A stretch of DNA of 64,000 bases from Ectocarpus siliculosus (Eukaryota; Sar; Phaeophyceae; Ectocarpales; Ectocarpaceae): contig FN649738.1 in the NCBI GenBank assembly GCA_000310025.1, positions 329,386-393,385 on the forward strand. The letters run 5' to 3'. The notes under the pieces were generated by a model, which made no database searches, was not told the origin of the DNA, and was given only the letters and a program-made list of their open reading frames with translations. Numbering within the stretch: the first letter of the stretch is position 1; every line of letters starts with the position of its first letter. Both the position numbers and the translations under genes were made by a program. Shown here piece after piece: positions 24,001 through 35,800 of this stretch.

Positions 24001-24921
24001 ATGCACGCAATGCTTGCCATGCATAGTTCAATGAAGCGTGATAACTGGGCATCGCTACTACCTTTCATACAACTGGCGCATAACACTTCTTTTAGTGCTA
24101 CCATGCATGAAACTCCATTTTTCCTCATGTTTGGCAGACAACCACGACTACCTGTCGATATCATTCTCGGTATCCCTCATGTAGGAACAACAGCCAATAC
24201 CGAAGAACTAGCGAAGGACACGCGGGAAAATTTACAAATTGCTTTCGAATTAGCGCGCCGAAACTTAACGGAACGTACACAAAAGCAAGCGGCGAGTAAT
24301 TCAAAACTGAGACCGATTCCCGTGTTTAAACCTGGCGATCAAGTACTGGTATACAGACCATATCAGGATTCCGATGGTCCCAACCCGAAATTGCTGTTAC
24401 CTTGGCGGGGACCATACGTCGTCTGCTCGCAACTATCACCCGTAGTATACCGAGTGAGACGCCCCAAAGAAACTCGAGAAGTTTCGGTTCACCTAGCCCA
24501 TATTAGACGATATTTTGCGAGGAAAACACCGCCTGCGCCCGACTTTGATAAACTCGCTGAGTTCTTTTTAGGGCGACAGATTCCGTTACCCGCTATCGAC
24601 CACCCTGATGAGGCCCAACCAAGAATTGAGTCTTATGTTGTAGACAAAGTGGTAAGCCACAAAAGTGGTCGGGGTCCGAGGACTCCGTTTAATTACCGAT
24701 ACCGTTTGCGTCTTCGAGGGTATGGCCCGGAGTCAGACCTCGAATACCGCGCAGATGAGGTACCACAATGTCAAGAAATGATAGCTGCATACCGAATCCG
24801 TTGTGGTTTGGATATTATCGCGCCTCCTAAAACAACTTCGGTTCGCACCCTCAACAAGCAGGGGGACGAAGCATCACCCTGCCGAACTAGGAAGCGAAGA
24901 CGTACCGAAGCAAGGAAGTGA
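21015..24921 (+). other. gag-pol coding remains of the LTR element
   Basis: Recognisable parts in order are: a gag-like N-terminal region with a coiled-coil Leu/Glu-rich stretch and long acidic linkers; a reverse transcriptase with the YMDD-type motif; an RNase H with HVDASEAGAGA; an integrase with an H2C2 zinc-binding region, a DDE catalytic domain and a GPY-like stretch (LPWRGPYVV); and a C-terminal module resembling a chromodomain (YVVDKVV then RLRGYGPESDLEYRADEVP), which points to the chromovirus branch. It is treated as a recent but broken element. Confidence 0.88.
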
Positions 24922-25032
24922 GCAACATTGCCAGATATAGAGCGCTCAAAAATTTTATCTGCTGTTGTTCTGCGGCTCAAATTTGTTTCATTTTTACGTT
25001 AAGTTTTATTTTTAACGACAGAGGGACGAGTC

Positions 25033-25686
25033 AAAACTGTCTTTTTCCATGTCCTTGTGACATGGAGATAGTAATGACACGTTAACACTATCTTTTTCCA
25101 TATCCTTGCGACACGGAGATAGTAATGAAACGTTAACACTATCTTTTTCCATATCCTTGTGACATGGAGATAGTAATGACACGTTAACACTATTTTTTTC
25201 CATATCCTTGTGACACGGAGATAGTAATGAAACGTTAACACTATCTTTTTCCATATCCTTGTGACATGGAGATAGTAATGAAACGTTAACACTATCTTTT
25301 TCCATATCCTTGTGACATGGAGATAGTAATGACACGTTAACACTATTTTTTTCCATATCCTTGTGACACGGAGATAGTAATGAAACGTTAACACTATCTT
25401 TTTCCATATCCTTGTGACATGCAGATAGTAATGAAACGTTAACACTATCTTTTTCCATATCCTTGTGACATGGAGATAGTAATGACACGTTAACACTATC
25501 TTTTTCCATATCCTTGTGACATGGAGATAGTAATGAAACGTTAACACTATTTTTTTCCATGTCCTTGTGACATGGAGATAGTAATGAAACGTTAACACTA
25601 TCTTTTTCCATATCCTTGTGACATGGAGATAGTAATGACACGTTAACACTATTTTTTTCCATACCCTCGGGACATGGAGATAGTGA
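25033..25686. repeat. 51-bp hairpin minisatellite, about 13 units
   Basis: Units of 51 bp lie between pol and the 3' LTR of the Ty3/gypsy element. Each unit contains a self-complementary core (CCATRTC, short loop, GAYATGG) flanked by CTATCT and AGATAG, so every unit can fold into a hairpin. Because 51 is divisible by three, two minus-strand frames stay open for over 210 codons; this is a repeat artefact, not a gene. Units differ by a few bases, and variants recur in a pattern that suggests higher-order duplication. Confidence 0.95.
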
Positions 25687-26570
25687 CGGTGAAAGGGGTT
25701 TTTGTACATTTTTTGGTACACCCTATTTTATTTTATTTTCAGTGTTCTTGGGAAAACACTGGCGAGGAGAGAGTCTTATGACTTTTTGTTGCTGTCAGCT
25801 TTGTTCCAGAAACCAACGGAAACCACGCGACGTGTGGATACGTTTTACGGTTTCAACAAGCGAACGACAGATCGATTTCACCGGCCCCCGTTTACGTTGT
25901 GTCCACTCCTTGGTTCTCGGCTATATCTTGAGTGAGTTTTCGACGAAGATCCATTCAAGTAAAAAGACGGAATCAAGATACTAACACGGTTGGCCACGCG
26001 ACCAATTTTCCGTGATTGTTTGTCATTTTGCGACATTTTGTTATTTTTGCACCATCATCCAGCAAGCGCCTGATCCACGCGTGCGATGACGAACAGTGCA
26101 TGAGTAAAATGAGTTACCAGTTTCCGTGACATCGGTAAACTGTTTTGTAGCCAAAATTTTTATTTTATTTTTTTATTTTTTTATTTTTTTTCCCAGGCAT
26201 GGTATATTAAGCTATCAGTTTCAAACTGTTTTGTAGCTGAAACCATGTTTGCTATTCAACTGCGTGAACACAATCTGGGTATGGCCACCCTAGAATATAT
26301 CTGAACGGAAGAAATTATTTTCTGTCAGAATCATGCAGGAGATAAAGCATCTTTTATTTTTAGTTTGATTTCTGTACTTTTGCTATGGACCACATCTTCA
26401 ACTGAGCTTGACGAACTCGTGTTTTCTCAACACGGAAAATCTGACTCAGACACGGTTGAAGATGTTGCAACACAGTATGACAAAACTTCCAACACCTGTT
26501 TCCATGTATATCGTCCAAGGCCTCTAGGAACGCCAAAATACATCCTTAGCAAAGATGAATTTGTGGCGCA

Positions 26571-26585
26571 TAAAGGGGGGGGTGA
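26571..26585 (+). other. Polypurine tract of the LTR element
   Basis: A purine-rich run (AAAGGGGGGGGTGA) sits directly before the 3' LTR, where plus-strand priming occurs in LTR retrotransposons. Confidence 0.85.
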
Positions 26586-26918
26586 TGTGGATGACAGGTG
26601 TAGAAGTGCTGTAACCATTGTTGTTGCACATACCAAAGTAGGACCAAGATACGATCCGAACGGAGGATCTTACTGATGGTTGATCAGCAAGAGACCCGAC
26701 TGTGGATGCGTCCCTCTTGGCGCCACCTGTGGAGCTTGGGAATCCGAGACCCTCGGGCTTGGTCTCCCTTGCCCCTTCGGCGGCACACTCTCCCTTGTCT
26801 CTCTCTTCTGAGACCCTCTCCTCTCTAAATCTCGACGAAGAGAACTGCCAGCCCTTAGTAGTGGGAAAAGACTACTGCGACCTGGGCCTCCCCCCCAACG
26901 AGGGAAGCCTGTGTCCTT
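26586..26918 (+). repeat. 3' LTR of the Ty3/gypsy element
   Basis: 333 bp, the same length as the 5' LTR and apparently identical to it. Followed by ATACA, the target-site repeat, and then a TA run. Confidence 0.92.
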
Positions 26919-27102
26919 ATACATATATATATATATAGTGAGTGGTATATATTGAGGATGGATGGGGCCATCAAAGGTGAGTGGCATTTTGGGCATCTCA
27001 CCCCCCCAATAGTGGCATTTCAAAACGCCGAAGCCTCCCTGTTTTTCACCGCAAGCTCTGTCCAAAGACGCAAGGGAGATTTTTTTGTAGAACGTTGGCA
27101 AC

Positions 27103-27330
27103 ATGTACGTCAAAGAGGACACATTTTGTGACAACGAGGTAGAGCTAGACAACACCGAAGATTCTGAGAGTGAGAGAGGTGGAGGGATGAAGGCGCCGCC
27201 ATCGTTCGCGGAACTGTCTGGGATTTTTGGGCCTCTAGAAGAGTACGCGGAGTCGTGTGGCATTGGCGAGGCCAGGCATTTCCTCCGTAAGGCAAAGAAA
27301 GATGGCATTCTTCGCTGCACACGCCGCTAG
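27103..27330 (+). pseudogene. Relic of a pogo/Tigger-type transposase C-terminus
   Basis: The frame encodes an acidic segment (DNTEDSESE) followed by FGPLEEYAESCGIGEARHFL and RKAK. This matches the end of the transposase at 14462-15044 (FGELEDTAEKC...FHLRKAK) in order and spacing, but at low identity, so it belongs to a different subfamily. No catalytic core or terminal repeat is visible upstream. It lies 185 bp past the end of the LTR element. The rest of the transposon is lost or too diverged to see. It ends at a stop codon, as expected for a C-terminus. Confidence 0.6.
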
Positions 27331-29140
27331 ACCGTCACTCAGTCAGTTGGTCATAGTGTAGTGGTATTGATTGGTCGGTTGACGCCTACAGGTAGGTGCA
27401 AAAAAAGCATCGCGACGGTTGGGATTGATGCGCCGGAGTAGGGAGTGTTCGGCGTTTCGAACTTGGTTGCTCCAGTTGGTTTCGGGTACATTGATGTGTT
27501 TCAACATGGATGCCTGTTTTGCTTGCGTTGAACCCCATCATGGATGGCCAGGACAAGACAATTTTTTTTTTGGTACTTTGTGCATTCCGCCGCAGGCACA
27601 CAAAGGTAGGGTGTGATCCCTCTTATTACTCGGCAAGAAGCAAAGCGATTGCGGTTGACGTTCGATGTTGTTGGGACCCCAACGGCGATAGGCGAGAGAG
27701 AGACAGGTACTATTATACTGTAGACCAACAGAAGAAAGCGTCGAGAAGGCATTAATTAACTCTCGAGAAGACACTCCTCACTCTCGTCCCTGTGGCCCAC
27801 CGCAGGCTGTACCGAACGGCGACATCCGATGTGCGCTCAGCAAAAACAAACATAACAAATATAGTCGCCGTTTCCGAACTCTGGAGACTCTCTTTCACCA
27901 TTTGTGGTATGAAGTATGAAGTTACAAAAAAAAAAAAACATGATGACTATAGACTATAGACAGACTAACAGGCGCACTACGAAAAAACTATTTTATCTCA
28001 ATACGCTTCCCGTCGCGATAGACAGACGCGCACCGCTACACGAACGACCAGGTGTCAAACCTCACTACACAAAAAAGATTGTGCTGCCATCAACCCCTTA
28101 TCGCTCAAATTACGACTACGCAGCACACCCAAGGCAAGGCAGCAACACGCTTACGATGCTTTACCATCCATGCATACGCAGCAAGAAAAAAAAAAAAACG
28201 AAGGCGGACCGTCGGTTGTTGTGTGTATCTTCAACCTGCTGCCGTTGTTTTTCTTCATGGATATCGGCACAGAAAAAAAAATGAGGAATGCGCATCTCCT
28301 ACGCGAGCACAGCGTGCAGCCCAAGCGCAGAGACGATAACCTTACTACGACCTTTGCAGCATATTCCGAGCATAACAGCAGCAACCGCATGTGTACAACG
28401 TTCACTCAGTCAGGAAGAAAATCACAAACGAAAAAAAAAAAGTTGTGGCGCGCAGCACGCAGGACCCTCTTTCGCTGTTCAACCGGCCGTTCCCATGCCG
28501 AAACAGGCAAGGAACAGCCAAGGCCGAGTCGTGTCGGCCACAGGAGGAGCAAGCTGCTCAAACTCGGGGAGAGGTCATGGTTGGCGATCGCCTACCGAAC
28601 CATACTTGAGGCGCCACGAGGTTTGCACTGTAGCCCGAGATCAGCATTTGAGACCGGGTCGGGCCAGGGGTGGGGCATGCGAATGAAAGTTCCACCCACG
28701 GATATCGAACGATGAGACCTTTAGGGCTGGATCGCCTTTTGGGGACACTTTTTGTCCCCATCTGCTTCACCTGCTTTACCTCGCGAAGAATGGCATGATT
28801 GTCTCCTCCTTTGCACTACTCGACCAGGGGGGTGCGGGGTACACAGGGACGACTCTAGTCTAGTATGAATGCTTTGTAGAGTGGAGGAGTATGAGGGTAA
28901 TGAACAGGTCGAATTGCGGGGCGATTGCGCCGCGGGTTCAACAGCGAAGTTACGCCGCGTCTGTCTACCATTGGGTGGAAAGCGCTACTAGGGGCAAGCG
29001 CGGAAGAAGTACCTAGCCCACCGTTGAAAGAAGGCACCGAGCAACCTAGGGCTTGAGTTAGAAGGTCTCGCTTTCCCTCTAGAGAAATATCTTGAAAACC
29101 TCCTTATCGTGCCCCGTTTACCACGCTCCCGCCAGTTGCT
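27331..29140. other. No gene recognised
   Basis: Poly(A)/poly(T) runs and short overlapping open frames. The stretch around 28430-28690 is GC-richer and open in two plus frames, one beginning at an ATG near 28495 (MPKQARNSQGR). I see no domain, and overlapping open frames argue against coding. It might hold more diverged transposon sequence. Confidence 0.35.
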
Positions 29141-29213
29141 GTCTATAATCCCTAACAGATGTCCCCTCGTATGTCCCCTCGTAACGAGGGGACATTTGAT
29201 AGGGATTATAGAC
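29141..29213. repeat. Nested palindrome
   Basis: Outer arms of 14 bp (GTCTATAATCCCTA and its inverse) enclose an inner hairpin with 11-bp arms (ATGTCCCCTCG and CGAGGGGACAT), plus one extra direct copy of the inner left arm. It could form a cruciform or a hairpin RNA. Unassigned. Confidence 0.85.
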
Positions 29214-29361
29214 AAGAGACGGCTCAAGTGGGAAGGCAGCTTTGCACTTGCACCCAGGGATGGAACTGTCTGCACCATCCAATCAGCAGGCGTCGTTCGC
29301 TCTTTTTCTTACATTTCAGAAATTTCGCAAGAACGCCGAATTTTCTGTGCGTGGTAAGGGA

Positions 29362-29760
29362 AATGGTGGTCGAGTAGATCATATTGTGCGGGGTGGAGAA
29401 CCCTCACTCCGCGCAAGGGGGATGATCGCATCACGTTGTGTTAAATGGTCAAGCATCCTCAAGGCAGTTACACAGTGCTACAACCTGTCTCTGGAAGTGA
29501 AAGCACCAGAAAATAAATTAAGTCATACGCAGCTGTCATCCGTACGCAAGGAAGTAAGCACAAGATGCCGAGCACCCTTAGCAAGATGCAGCGCACCCTT
29601 CATGCGACTCGCCGAATACCTCACGGCGCTTCGCGCTTGGTGATGTGAGAGCCTGGTCCGGTGAGAACCGGGCGTGCTCCGTCCCGGCTTTGTAGGGATG
29701 CGAGGTCAATGGTCTAACGACTACGGCATGCACGACTATGAGTACCCCCCCCCCCCCCCC
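29362..29760 (+). repeat. Poly(C)-tailed dispersed repeat, copy 2
   Basis: Nearly the same 390-bp core as 2722-3113, ending in an uninterrupted run of about 16 C directly after GAGTA. It lies just past the 3' end of the RAD7-like gene. Unlike copies 1 and 3 it lacks the T-rich inverted repeat upstream, so the core boundary at ATGGTGGTCGAG is probably the true 5' end. Confidence 0.85.
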
Positions 29761-29876
29761 TCCCCTTGGCGCGTGGAGTGCCAGCATCACGTTCCTTTTC
29801 CGCTCTCAAATTAATGTGCCCCTGTTCTTGCTTTGTTGCGAGACGAGCGCACTGCTGTGCTTTCTTCGGCCGACCC

Positions 29877-32800
29877 TCAGTAGCGAGAGATGACGAGTTC
29901 CTCCTTGGTGTGCCCCCGCAGGAAGCGGTCCGTGACCTGCATGCACCCCCACAGGCAGAGAGACCTGAGGCCATCGCAAGAGTCCACCAGGTGCCCCAAG
30001 CCGTCCTCGGTGGCCGACCTGCAGAAGGATAGGTCCAGCGATTCCAACGATGACGAGCAGTATCTCGCAAGCGCCACCTGTTGCGCGTGCCGTTAGCAGT
30101 GGTGGTGAAGCACGGCCGGGGAGGCGGTGAAACTCAGTGCAGCCAAACGAATGGGTGCTTGATTTCGGCCACATTGAAACTGTGCGTCGGTTTTGAGGCG
30201 AGACACCGTTCCTACCCCCTCGTGCAGACACGCCTACACGTGGAGGGTAGGGTTTGGAGGGGGGTCTCCGGACACAAAAACGGAGCCCGCGAAACAAGCA
30301 GGAGTTCCAGGGAGAGAGCATGAAAATAACACAACCATAGACGCACCGGCAGGCAGATTGGGTTCGGGGTGCTCGAAACAGAATGGAGGGCAGAAACAGC
30401 AAGGGTTGTAAAAGCGGAACGGTTCTAACGGCGGACGGGCGGTGGCTCGAAAGAGCCACTCGATCGTGAACCGCGAAGACGGAGCTTGAAAACATTCCTA
30501 CACGGGCACGTACACGCCCTTCCGTTAACGGAGCACAAAATAGTTCCGGACTTGAGTTGCTTGGAACATGGGATTCTACGTGCAACCAGGCCCGTGCTTG
30601 TGTGCTAGGTAGGATTGGACAAAGATACGGAGGGGAGCTGTGATGTTTTGGAGACAGAGGAGTTGAGGACAGCCAGGGCCTATGTACCACGTATGCCCAA
30701 AAAAGAAACCAGCATACAAACTTAGGGCGGTAAAAGTGTTGATATCGAAGGGAAAACGAGTTACAGTCGTCGCTGGACTAAGCGCTGCCGTAGGCGGCTT
30801 CAAGCGACGTGAAACCAAATCGCGACCTCTGTAGTCTTCACTACCGTGTCTCACCAGGCTCCTGTCTGTGATGAGAGCCAGTCCTTTAAGGTCCAGAGAG
30901 CGTAGGCTGCCAGAGCACGCGGCCGCCATCGCCTACATACGCAGCGGCGGAATCGAGAAAGAACAACGTGGCCGAGTGGAACGACAGAACGCACACACAG
31001 ACGGGGAGAGGGAAGTTGGGGGAGGGAAGTTGGGGGAGGGAAGGGGCAGAGGTCGGTGTGGATAGCAGCGAGGTTGGTTCGTGGGTCGTCCGCGGGGAAC
31101 GGAAACTGCCACACCCCCGCTCCTCGAAACTTCGACAGTATTCGCAACGATGACAGCGACACCAACAGGGCTCCGTGGCATGCAAACGTTCACGGCTGGA
31201 GACAACGTCCAGGGCCAAGCAAGATCTAGAGTGGATGATGATGATGATGATGATGATGATGGTCATGGATTTCTGAAAACGAAATCGTTTCACTTGATGG
31301 ACACACTTTGCCCTCTCACCTCCACCGCCTTGTCGTCCACCTGCGCCAGCCCTCGGAGAGACACGCGCGTCAGCCTCGACTTGAGCATGGTGTGTCCTTT
31401 CCGTGCACCACCCCCATCGCCCCCGTCTTCGGCGGAAGCTGACCGTGGTACCGGGGCCACAGAGGCGGCTACCGCTGCACCTTTGCCCTTCCCCTTCCCC
31501 TTCCCCTTCCCCTTCCCTTTCCCCTTCCCGTTCAAAGCGCCCCCTTCGCCACTGCAGGCGGGGTTGATGCCGCCATCGTCTTGGGCGGTTGTAGCGCTTG
31601 GATTCTGCGCGAGGCGCCCCGTCGACGCCTCTGCAGAGCTCCCGCTGTACTGAAAAATCTGAAAGGAAGGGGGTGGTGTTGCGCGGAGGGGCAAAGCGGA
31701 GGACGGTGTGTTGACGGGATGTGACTATGCCCACTCTGGACGTTGTCTACTCCAAGGTGTAAAGAATTACGCCTTCCAAGGGGTAACCCCATCAGCGTTC
31801 GTTCGTACCCCAAGCAAGCACTGGGTAGGCCCCAAAAGCACGGCAGCGGCGGGTTGGGTGGGGGTAGGGTAGAACCGAGCAGAAGGGGCAGCGAGGCGGG
31901 GGCACGCTAGGGGCGACACGTGCCATCGCATGCTCTCAATGCCAACGTACCCCCCTAGCTGCGGTCCAAAAGCACTTGCAACGAGGGCGCAGGCCTACAC
32001 AAGCACGCTCGAACAGGCGGGCGCACGCGACAGGCATCATTTCCCGTTGGGGCATCCTGCCTGCCTGCAGAGTAGGGGGGATCAAGCCCAAAACAGGGTT
32101 TCAATACGGGAAGGTCTCCGGCTAGAAGACCCGTCCCGCTGGAGGGATCAAGGTTCAGTATGAGGAACCCCCGGCTAGAAGCTACATCCAGGGGCCACCA
32201 CTCGCGAGCAGGAGGGACGTGCCCACCGTTGCTGACACGCAAGTGTCCGGAAAGAACGCCCCTGACACACCCACAAAGCGGAATCCACCTCAGCAGCATT
32301 GCCACTTCTCGCGCCTGCATCGTTCCCACCTCTTGAATTGCACCACTCGTGAGGAGCGGACACAGGCCGAGGTTGAGCGACTCCAGGACCCCGCACCGCT
32401 CCCCTATGGCTTTGAGCGTGGCGTCGGTAAGGTCCGTGCAGTCCGAGATGTCAAGGTGGCGCAACCGTCCGCCGCACGCCTCCAAGATCTGGAGGGAACC
32501 CAGACGCGCCGGGATAAATGGGAGGAAAGGGGGTCAAGAGACACAACCATCTGGTTCAGGGTTAGCATGCGGTGGAAGAGACAGGCATGTGGACGGTGGT
32601 TGGGGGGTTAGGTTTGATTCCGTAAGTACTGCTGTTTTTCAGATGCACCCTACAGATGAGCGCTTCTCCTGGTCGTTGTGAAGTTGGGGGCATTACGCTT
32701 CACGGAAACCATACTCCCCGCAGAAAGCTACCAAGAAGTAAATAGTACCAGTAGTTTGTAGGGCCGAAAGAGAGAGAACCTGTCTCTGCCCCAACCCCCG

Positions 32801-35800
32801 GCTGTGGTAGAGACACTAAAATATTGACAATAAGACGAAATATTCGCTACCTGCACTTAGTGCACCTGCAGGAGGATTCCGTCTGTGAGCTTGATTACCC
32901 CGCTGAGAGAAAGCCTCTCTAGGCAGGCCATTCCCTTCAACGGCTCCAGCTCGTCGGGCCCGAGCTGGATGCAGTCCGTCTGACATCGCAATCGGAGTCG
33001 CGGGGACAGTAAGCAGGGGGCAAGGCACAGCAAACAAAGAGTTACCACCTCGTGAAGAGAGGAGAAAGCAGACGGTTGAGGCGATCTATGCATCAGGGGT
33101 TAAGGCTGAAACCACGCGCCTCCCCTCTCCGTGTAGACGTTGGGAGGATGCTATGCGGGATGGGAGAAAATGGATTGGTGGAGAGAGCAGGACGGTGATT
33201 CAAAACGTCCATGGCCGTAACGTTCGTCATAAACGCTCCCACATCCGTGGAGTCGAGACGAGGCCCCTTCTGGTGTCACCAGGGGAGGGAGGTCACCCCG
33301 TCCAGTATCGTAGAACCTCATAAAAGCAGCTCCCTTTGCCCAGGTAGACATGGACCCAAACCAGGTACGATACCACGGTAGGCCCACGTGCCCACGGGCA
33401 GACATTGACCCGAACCAATGACGATACTACCGTGAACCTAGAGCGAAACCATAGCCGCTCACACTTCAGGTAGCCATGCATACATCTGATCAATAGCGTT
33501 GGGGTGCAGCACCCGCCTTGCGTTCAACCGATGGACCCAACATGGATGTGCTGGCACGGGAACTGTAACGGGCGGACACACCGCTTATAGAGGCATCGAA
33601 AACCCGGGTTCGGGGGTGTCTCACAACACGCTAGAGAAAACGAACTCATCTATTCACTGCAAGGACTCCATTCAACACCTGTGGTAGCATCTCGAACGGG
33701 TACACATAATTTTTCTAAAGAAGCCCAGCACAAGGAACCACGCTGTTGCACTACTCACCAACGAGAGCGTCGTCAGCGCCATCCCGATGGGCCTTTCTTT
33801 GTCGACCATCTTCTCGAGGGCCTTGAGCGTAATGCGCGAGTTGGCGGAGAGCTCGAGCCCGGTGAGTCTCGGGCAGCAGCTCAGCAGCTCCAGCACGCCA
33901 GCGTCCGTCAGCTGGTACGTGCCTTTTCGGGACAACGTTCGCCGCCGGTTAGCGGGAGCAACACGGCGTGACAGCAGCGAAAGCGCGAGAGCTAGCTTTA
34001 AGCCATAGCGAGTGCTGCATATTTGGGCTTGAAGAGAGAGAGAAAGAGAAAATTAATGGGGGCGCTGCAGTGGTTTTTTCAGTGCGTAAGAAAGGCGAGA
34101 TCTTCGGAGATCTCTGCAAATACCGAGAGCGGGGATGGCCAACAAAGGCACGCAGTGAACCTCCCACATCTCTGCGGTGTGCGTACAGAGCGGTCATCAT
34201 TCCAAAGGAAAAACTGCTGCGTGCAAACGGTCGGGTGTTTCAGGGCATCCATGATCGAGGCCAAACTGACAACCCAGCTTAATGTCGAGCAGCATCGCTT
34301 GCACAACTTGCAAAGGATATTTAACAGGTGTTTACTTTGCTTGAACGGCAGGTTGAGCCACATTAGCGACGGAAAAAAACGCTGTCACAAACCGCACCCT
34401 GTTTGCACCGCAGGCTGAGTCACGACGATGAAATAATAACGCCTCCATAACCCATAACTTGCTGGATGGCACGTAGGGCCAGCGTGTTGGAAAAGCATCA
34501 GAACCAAATTCAATCTCACTCCCGGCAAGAAACACACACCCGCCTCACCCGCCAAGGACGCCATCTCCAACCTAGGAACTCCCCCGGCCTTCGTAAGGGC
34601 CTCCAGCGTGGCGTCTCCCACGCACCGGCCGCATGTGCCGAGCCTCAAGACCCTGAGGGTGCGTCGGCACTGCAGGATGGAGTTGCGCATTTGGTCGGGC
34701 TCGATGCGGCTGCAGTCTGGGAGGATGATCTCGGTAACCCCGGGTTCAGAAAGCCTCTGCAGGGCCTGCGCGGACGGGAGGAGATGGGGTGGGGGGGGGG
34801 TAAGCAATAATGCCCGGCTGAAAGCGCGAAGAGAGAAGCACAGGTATTTTTCTGCAAGCAGGGTACGACAAGCTGACTCCGACTTCACAGGCGATCTGCA
34901 GGGCCATGTTAGCAAGCGGTCTGGCGTTCTGTGCAACTTTGCGCCGGTACTTGATGAGAAACGGGGATATTTTAGGCCTAGCTAGTTGTAGACATTGCGA
35001 AGAAACGGGGCATTGTGGGCATGGTAGTAGACGCTGTCCTATAACCTGCTGCTGACAATCAAGCCTATTGTCCCGAAGATTTTGCGCCGAGTGCTCTACT
35101 GCGAACACCAAACAAAACACATCAACCGCTTTTTGCGCGAAAACCATTCATACCTCCGTGGTGAGCTTGAGCTGGCGGCACATGACCGCAGCCAGGTGGT
35201 TACGAACCTCGGGCGACACGTCCCTGCGAATGGAAGGAAGGTAGCTGGGTTCATTTTCGGCGTAGATACACAAGTTCGTCCTCTTTGGGTGGCATTTCGT
35301 TTAAGCGAGAAAAAGGTTGTGGATACTGTTTCAACGGCAGCATGCTAGAGATCCGAAAAAGAGTATAGTCAGGTGTGGTCGTCAAGTACGAACACCTTCG
35401 CCTAAATAGGACAAAAAATAAGGCGCATCCGCCCTGACAGAGACAACTCCTGCAAAAGCCAACCCGGAAGAGACCATGAGGACCAAGCCCAAGACAACAA
35501 CACGGCCGTCCATGCTCCGTACAGACAAGTTCCTCACCACGTGCACGGAAACACAAATCGGCGCCTCTTCACCATACGAAGGAACCACTAGTACACGAGA
35601 CCCGAGGCATGTCCACCAGCTGGTATATCGAACAACAGCAACAGCCCTTGCTGTAACACGGCCGGTACCGCCAGGAACTACGTCATGCACCACAACATCG
35701 ACCCCAACTGTGGGTTGGACAAGCCCTTTCGGGGTCAGCGTGCAGCAGGCAAGGCTGAAAACACTCTTGTAGTTCTGCATAGGCGGGCAAGACTGCCGAG

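Larger units (their letters stand above)
20622..26923 (+). mobile_element. Ty3/gypsy (chromovirus-like) LTR retrotransposon
   Basis: The element spans 20627-26918, flanked by the 5-bp repeat ATACA on both sides (20622-20626 and 26919-26923). The order of parts is 5' LTR, gag-like region (about 21015-22000), reverse transcriptase and RNase H (about 22020-22960), integrase (about 22966-24600) with a chromodomain-like C-terminus (to 24921), a tandem-repeat region, a purine tract at 26571-26585, and 3' LTR. The order RT, RNase H, integrase and the YMDD-type box place it in Ty3/gypsy. The integrase shows an HHCC-type zinc finger and a DDE core. The LTRs look identical, so the insertion is recent. 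The coding part is shorter than usual for the family and it looks broken, in about one or two places. Confidence 0.92.

Noticed and set aside
25012-25721. Long minus-strand open frames of 216 and 240 codons
   Set aside because: They are a by-product of the 51-bp tandem repeat, whose length is a multiple of three; two overlapping frames are open at once.
28170-28715. 181-codon plus-strand gene
   Set aside because: A second overlapping plus frame is equally open and poly(A) runs supply the Lys stretches; no domain seen.
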